From NCBI GenBank assembly GCA_003133815.1, contig PKZR01000109.1, positions 1 to 24,522 on the forward strand: a stretch of DNA of 24,522 nucleotides. The letters run 5' to 3'. The notes under the pieces are model-generated. The model saw only the letters and a program-made list of their open reading frames with translations. It was not told the DNA's origin and did no database searches. The position numbers were made by a program, and so were the translations under genes. Each line of letters opens with the position of its first letter. Position 1 is the first letter of the stretch. The stretch comes from Limisphaerales bacterium (GTDB lineage Bacteria > Verrucomicrobiota > Verrucomicrobiia > Limisphaerales > UBA11358). Shown in pieces: positions 21,205-24,522 of the stretch.

Positions 21205-24153
21205 ATGAAACGATTTGTTACCGCCGTGTTGCTCGGATTGATTGCCGCGAGCTTCGTTCTCAATTTATCCGCCCAGACTGTCACGAGCATCGTGCCGGAT
21301 GGCAAAGCGCACCAGTTCGAGACGCGCGATCATCAATTCTTCATAGACGGCCAGCCTACGATGCTGGTCGCGGGCGAGATGCACTTCGGGCGCGTCCAGC
21401 CGGAGGATTGGGACAGGCGCATCAAGCAGGCGAAGGCGATGGGCTTGAACACGATCAGCTTTTATCTGTTCTGGAACCAGGTGGAGACGCAGGAGGGGGA
21501 ATTTAATTTCACCGGCATGACGGATGTGCGGCGCGTGCTGAAACTTTGCCAGAAAAATGGAATGTGGGTCGTGTTGCGTCCCGGCCCGTATTGCTGCGCG
21601 GAGATCGAGTATGGCGGCATTCCGTGGTGGACGTTGAAACATCCGGAGGTGAAGGTCCGCACGGCCGACCCGCAATGGCTGGCATGGTGCAGCAATTATC
21701 TGGCGCAGGTCTATAAACAGGTCGGCGACCTGGAGGTGAGCAAGGGCGGGCCGTTGCTGATGGTGCAGGTGGAAAACGAATATGGCATCACCGATCCCAC
21801 GAACAATGATTACATGGTGGCGATGACGAAGGTTTTCAAGGATGTCGGTTTCAAAAATCTTTTCACCTGCGACCCGACCACGAAAGTCTGGAGCAATCCC
21901 GCCTTGCGCGTTCCCGGATTGATGTATGGCCGCAACGGTCTTGCAAGCGACGAAAGATTCCGGCAGAGCGCGGAACTCATTGGTGATTATCCGGTGTATG
22001 TGCCGGAAGTTTACACGGCGTGGTTCAGTGGCTGGGGCGAGCCGATTGCCAAAAAGAATTCCACCATCCCGCAAATCACCAACTGGGTGACGTATCTGCT
22101 GGATCACAACGATTCGTTCTGCTTGTTTTGTCTTTTCGGCGGATCGAACTACGGCTTCGACAACGGCTGCGCCTTCTTTTCGCCCGTGCAGGCGAGCTAC
22201 GATTACAACGCTCCGATTGACGAGGCCGGACGGACAACGGAGAAATACCGCGCGCTGCGAACTTTGCTGACCGAGCGGCTGAAGATCAATCCGCCTGAAC
22301 CGCCCGCCAACCCGCCGGTGATCGAAATTCCCACAATCAAGCTAGATCAAAGCGAGCCGTTGCTCCAGACCCTGCCGCGCAAGCCGACGCTCGTCTCCGA
22401 CAAAACGGTTTCGATGGAAGATTTGAACCAGGATTACGGCTTCGTGCTTTACCGCAAAACATTTCCGAACGGTTTGAAAGGCAAACTCGAATTGAAAACC
22501 GCGCAGGATTACACCGTCGTCATGGTCAACGGCAAAACTGTCGGCACCGCATTTGTCGGCGACGGACTGGACAGCAACAAAATTGAGCTGCCTGAAACCG
22601 ACGGCCCGGCCACGCTGGATTTGCTCGTCTATAATCTCGGACGCATCAGCGTCGTCGTGACGGCGGACACCGCGCATCTCGCGCGCAAAGGATTGATTGG
22701 CGGCGCGACGCTTGATGGCGCGGACTTGAGCGGCTGGCAGATTTATTCACTGCCATATTACAACGTGAACAATTTCAAAGCCTCTGCAGAGCAGCACACC
22801 GGCCCGACTTTTTATCGCGGCACATTCATCTTGGACAAACTCGGCGGCACGTTCCTCGATATGCGCAATTGGAGCATGGGCGCGGTCTGGGTCAACGGCC
22901 ACAACCTTGGACGGTTCTGGGATCACGGCGGCCTGCGTTCGCTGTTCCTGCCGGGCGAATGGCTCAAACGGGGACAGAATGAAATCGTCATTCTCGAATT
23001 GCACGACGCGCCGAAACTGGCCGAAGTGAGCGGCGGCACGAAGATTATCGAGGAACCGGCTGTTCCCTTTGCGGTGAAACTGGATCGAGCGGACTTGAAA
23101 GCGCCAATTACACCTGCGGCTCCGGAAGACACAAATGCCCCGGGCAAACTTCTGCCGTTGAAGGTGGTCGGGACAAAAATCCTCGACAGCAACAACCAGC
23201 CGGTGCGTTTGCGCGGCGTCAATGCCGCCAGCCTGGAATGGACAAGCGACGGTGACGGGCACATTCTGCAAACGGTCAACGTGGCCATCCGCGACTGGCA
23301 CGTGAACATCATCCGCCTTCCGCTATCGCAGGATCGCTGGTTCGGCAAGGCACCGGAACAAAACGGCAACAGCCAGCCCTATCGCGATTTGGTTCATCAG
23401 GTCGTGGACGAATGCGCTACGCAGAATTGCTACATCATCCTCGATTTGCACTGGTCGGATTGCAACGAGTGGGGGCACAACATCGGGCAGCATTCCATGC
23501 CCGACACGAACAGCATTGTGTTCTGGAAGGATTTCGCACCACTCTACGCCAACAATCCCGCTGTCCTCTTCGACTTGTATAACGAACCGCACGATGTCTC
23601 ATGGGATGTCTGGCTCAGCGGCGGACAAATCACGGACAAGCCCGTTGGCAGGAACATGGCGGTAAATAATTATCATTGTGTCGGGATGCAGGCGATGCTC
23701 GATGCCGTCCGCTCCACCGGCGCGAAAAATGTCGTCATCTGCGGCGGGCTGGACTGGGCCTACGATTTCTCCGGCATTCTGGACGGCCGGCAGCTTTCCG
23801 ATCCGAATGGCAACGGCGTCATTTATTCGAATCATTGCTACGACAACAAAGGTGACAGCGTTGACACATGGATTGCAAAAATGGAAACGGCGACCGCCAG
23901 ACTGCCGGTGATCGTCAGCGAATTCGGCGGCAATTCCGGCCCAAGCAAAAAAGTTCCCACCGACAACTGGCTCTTGCACGTCCTTCAAGCCATTGAGGAT
24001 CATCAATGGTCCTACACCGCGTGGGATTTGCATCCCGCCGCCGGGCCGAGGCTGGTTTCAGATTGGAACTACACGCCGTCGCCGCGTTACGGTGTGTTCG
24101 TTAAAGAGGCGCTGGATGGAACCCTGCCCGCCTACCAGCCGCCTGCGGAATAA
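21205..24153 (+). CDS. Secreted GH35 beta-galactosidase fused to a GH5 glycoside hydrolase
   Basis: A 982-residue secreted enzyme. The signal peptide MKRFVTAVLLGLIAASFVLN ends near LSAQ; an in-frame ATG at 21187 would add MTTDSP. Residues about 30-350 are a GH35 domain: FIDGQPTMLVAGEMHFGRVQ, NTISFYLFWNQVE, VLRPGPYCCAEIEYGGIPWW. The acid/base is Glu192 (QVENEYG) and the nucleophile Glu268 (YVPEVYTAWFSGWGEP). Residues about 420-630 are the jelly-roll region with GAVWVNGHNLGRFWDHGG and GEWLKRGQNEIVILEL. From about 650 a GH5 domain follows: VRLRGVNAASLEW, NIIRLPLSQDRWF, YIILDLHWSD. Its acid/base is Glu794 (LYNEPHD) and its nucleophile Glu906 (VSEFGGN). All four catalytic residues are present, so both modules look active. 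The pairing suggests attack on a beta-galactosyl-decorated beta-glucan or mannan; that substrate is inference. Confidence 0.93.
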   Translation: MKRFVTAVLLGLIAASFVLNLSAQTVTSIVPDGKAHQFETRDHQFFIDGQPTMLVAGEMHFGRVQPEDWDRRIKQAKAMGLNTISFYLFWNQVETQEGEFNFTGMTDVRRVLKLCQKNGMWVVLRPGPYCCAEIEYGGIPWWTLKHPEVKVRTADPQWLAWCSNYLAQVYKQVGDLEVSKGGPLLMVQVENEYGITDPTNNDYMVAMTKVFKDVGFKNLFTCDPTTKVWSNPALRVPGLMYGRNGLASDERFRQSAELIGDYPVYVPEVYTAWFSGWGEPIAKKNSTIPQITNWVTYLLDHNDSFCLFCLFGGSNYGFDNGCAFFSPVQASYDYNAPIDEAGRTTEKYRALRTLLTERLKINPPEPPANPPVIEIPTIKLDQSEPLLQTLPRKPTLVSDKTVSMEDLNQDYGFVLYRKTFPNGLKGKLELKTAQDYTVVMVNGKTVGTAFVGDGLDSNKIELPETDGPATLDLLVYNLGRISVVVTADTAHLARKGLIGGATLDGADLSGWQIYSLPYYNVNNFKASAEQHTGPTFYRGTFILDKLGGTFLDMRNWSMGAVWVNGHNLGRFWDHGGLRSLFLPGEWLKRGQNEIVILELHDAPKLAEVSGGTKIIEEPAVPFAVKLDRADLKAPITPAAPEDTNAPGKLLPLKVVGTKILDSNNQPVRLRGVNAASLEWTSDGDGHILQTVNVAIRDWHVNIIRLPLSQDRWFGKAPEQNGNSQPYRDLVHQVVDECATQNCYIILDLHWSDCNEWGHNIGQHSMPDTNSIVFWKDFAPLYANNPAVLFDLYNEPHDVSWDVWLSGGQITDKPVGRNMAVNNYHCVGMQAMLDAVRSTGAKNVVICGGLDWAYDFSGILDGRQLSDPNGNGVIYSNHCYDNKGDSVDTWIAKMETATARLPVIVSEFGGNSGPSKKVPTDNWLLHVLQAIEDHQWSYTAWDLHPAAGPRLVSDWNYTPSPRYGVFVKEALDGTLPAYQPPAE

Positions 24154-24522
24154 TCACCGCAAATGGTTAGCCGCATCGGCAAAGCCGGCGACGATCTCAT
24201 CGCGCGATTTCATGTTGCGAATGCGCACATAGGAATCGCTTTCAAGTTTTGCCGTAAACGCCGCCTTCAATTCCTGCGCACGCTTGAACTGCTTGTCCGG
24301 TTTGGCTGGCGTAAGCGGATACTCAATAGCAAACCCAGCGACGCGCAAATCCTGAATGAGCTTTAGCGACGGCGCGCGGAGGGTTTCGTCCTCGATCAAA
24401 ACGAAAACGTCTGCGTGCGAATCAAATTTCGGCAGCAGGCCGCGTGACTTGAGGATTTCCAGCAGCACCACGTCGCCCATGCCGAAGCCGAGCGCGGGCA
24501 GGTTCACCTTGCCGCCGCTGAT
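24154..24522 (-). CDS. hisS: Histidyl-tRNA synthetase, C-terminal part (5' part outside window)
   Basis: HisRS charges tRNA-His in the cytoplasm. The window holds the last 122 residues. They begin with ISGGKVNLPALGFGMGDVVL, corresponding to the class II motif 3 region (GFGMG), followed by LLEILKSRGLLP. The anticodon-binding domain follows: DVFVLIEDETLRAPSLKLIQ, DLRVAGFAIEYPLTPAKPDK, QFKRAQELKA and YVRIRNMKSRDEIV. HisZ, the paralogous regulatory subunit, ends differently and usually lacks this C-terminal domain, so HisS is preferred. Its stop codon (24154-24156) directly abuts the stop codon of the converging GH35-GH5 gene, with no intergenic base. Confidence 0.85.
   Translation of the reverse strand: MSGGKVNLPALGFGMGDVVLLEILKSRGLLPKFDSHADVFVLIEDETLRAPSLKLIQDLRVAGFAIEYPLTPAKPDKQFKRAQELKAAFTAKLESDSYVRIRNMKSRDEIVAGFADAANHLR

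Overview
The window is GC-rich bacterial chromosome with housekeeping genes on both strands. The gene complement, the secreted glycoside hydrolases, the weak Shine-Dalgarno signals and the many short low-complexity palindromes between genes suggest a soil or freshwater Verrucomicrobium. That placement is inference from gene content, not a database result.

Layout. Bases 1-1524 (minus) hold the start of a Kdp potassium-pump operon: a c-di-AMP (ydaO-type) riboswitch, a 27-residue membrane peptide, kdpF and the first 359 residues of kdpA. A secreted GHL10-type glycoside hydrolase (1662-3158, plus) converges on the RNase P RNA gene rnpB (3240-3638, minus). Bases 3639-4429 are gene-poor: a 13-unit array of degenerate 21-bp repeats, a 27-bp-arm inverted repeat and a second palindrome ending in GTTAGGG. 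An AT-rich membrane-protein gene (4430-4825) of foreign appearance follows.

The central block is core metabolism and replication. It contains a CdsZ/HP0958-like zinc-ribbon protein (minus), then plus-strand pta, a BioD-like/DRTGG ATPase, hisC and pdxH. On the minus strand lie a DUF481 outer-membrane-type protein and the gyrB-gyrA operon, which ends in a clear intrinsic terminator. gcvP (plus) diverges from gyrB.

Bases 19149-21204 are an accessory island. An ankyrin-repeat gene sits between the real 3' end of gcvP and a second, 92 percent identical copy of the last 164 bp. A DUF433 antitoxin-like gene follows, whose toxin partner is cut off after about nine recognisable codons, and then a second 21-bp-period repeat array. 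The window closes with a secreted GH35-GH5 fusion enzyme (plus), whose stop codon abuts the stop codon of the 3' part of hisS (minus).

Most worth following: the riboswitch-peptide-kdpF leader, the two 21-bp-period arrays with 13-14 units each (21 bp is two helical turns), the gcvP 3'-end duplication around the ankyrin gene, and the GH35-GH5 fusion.
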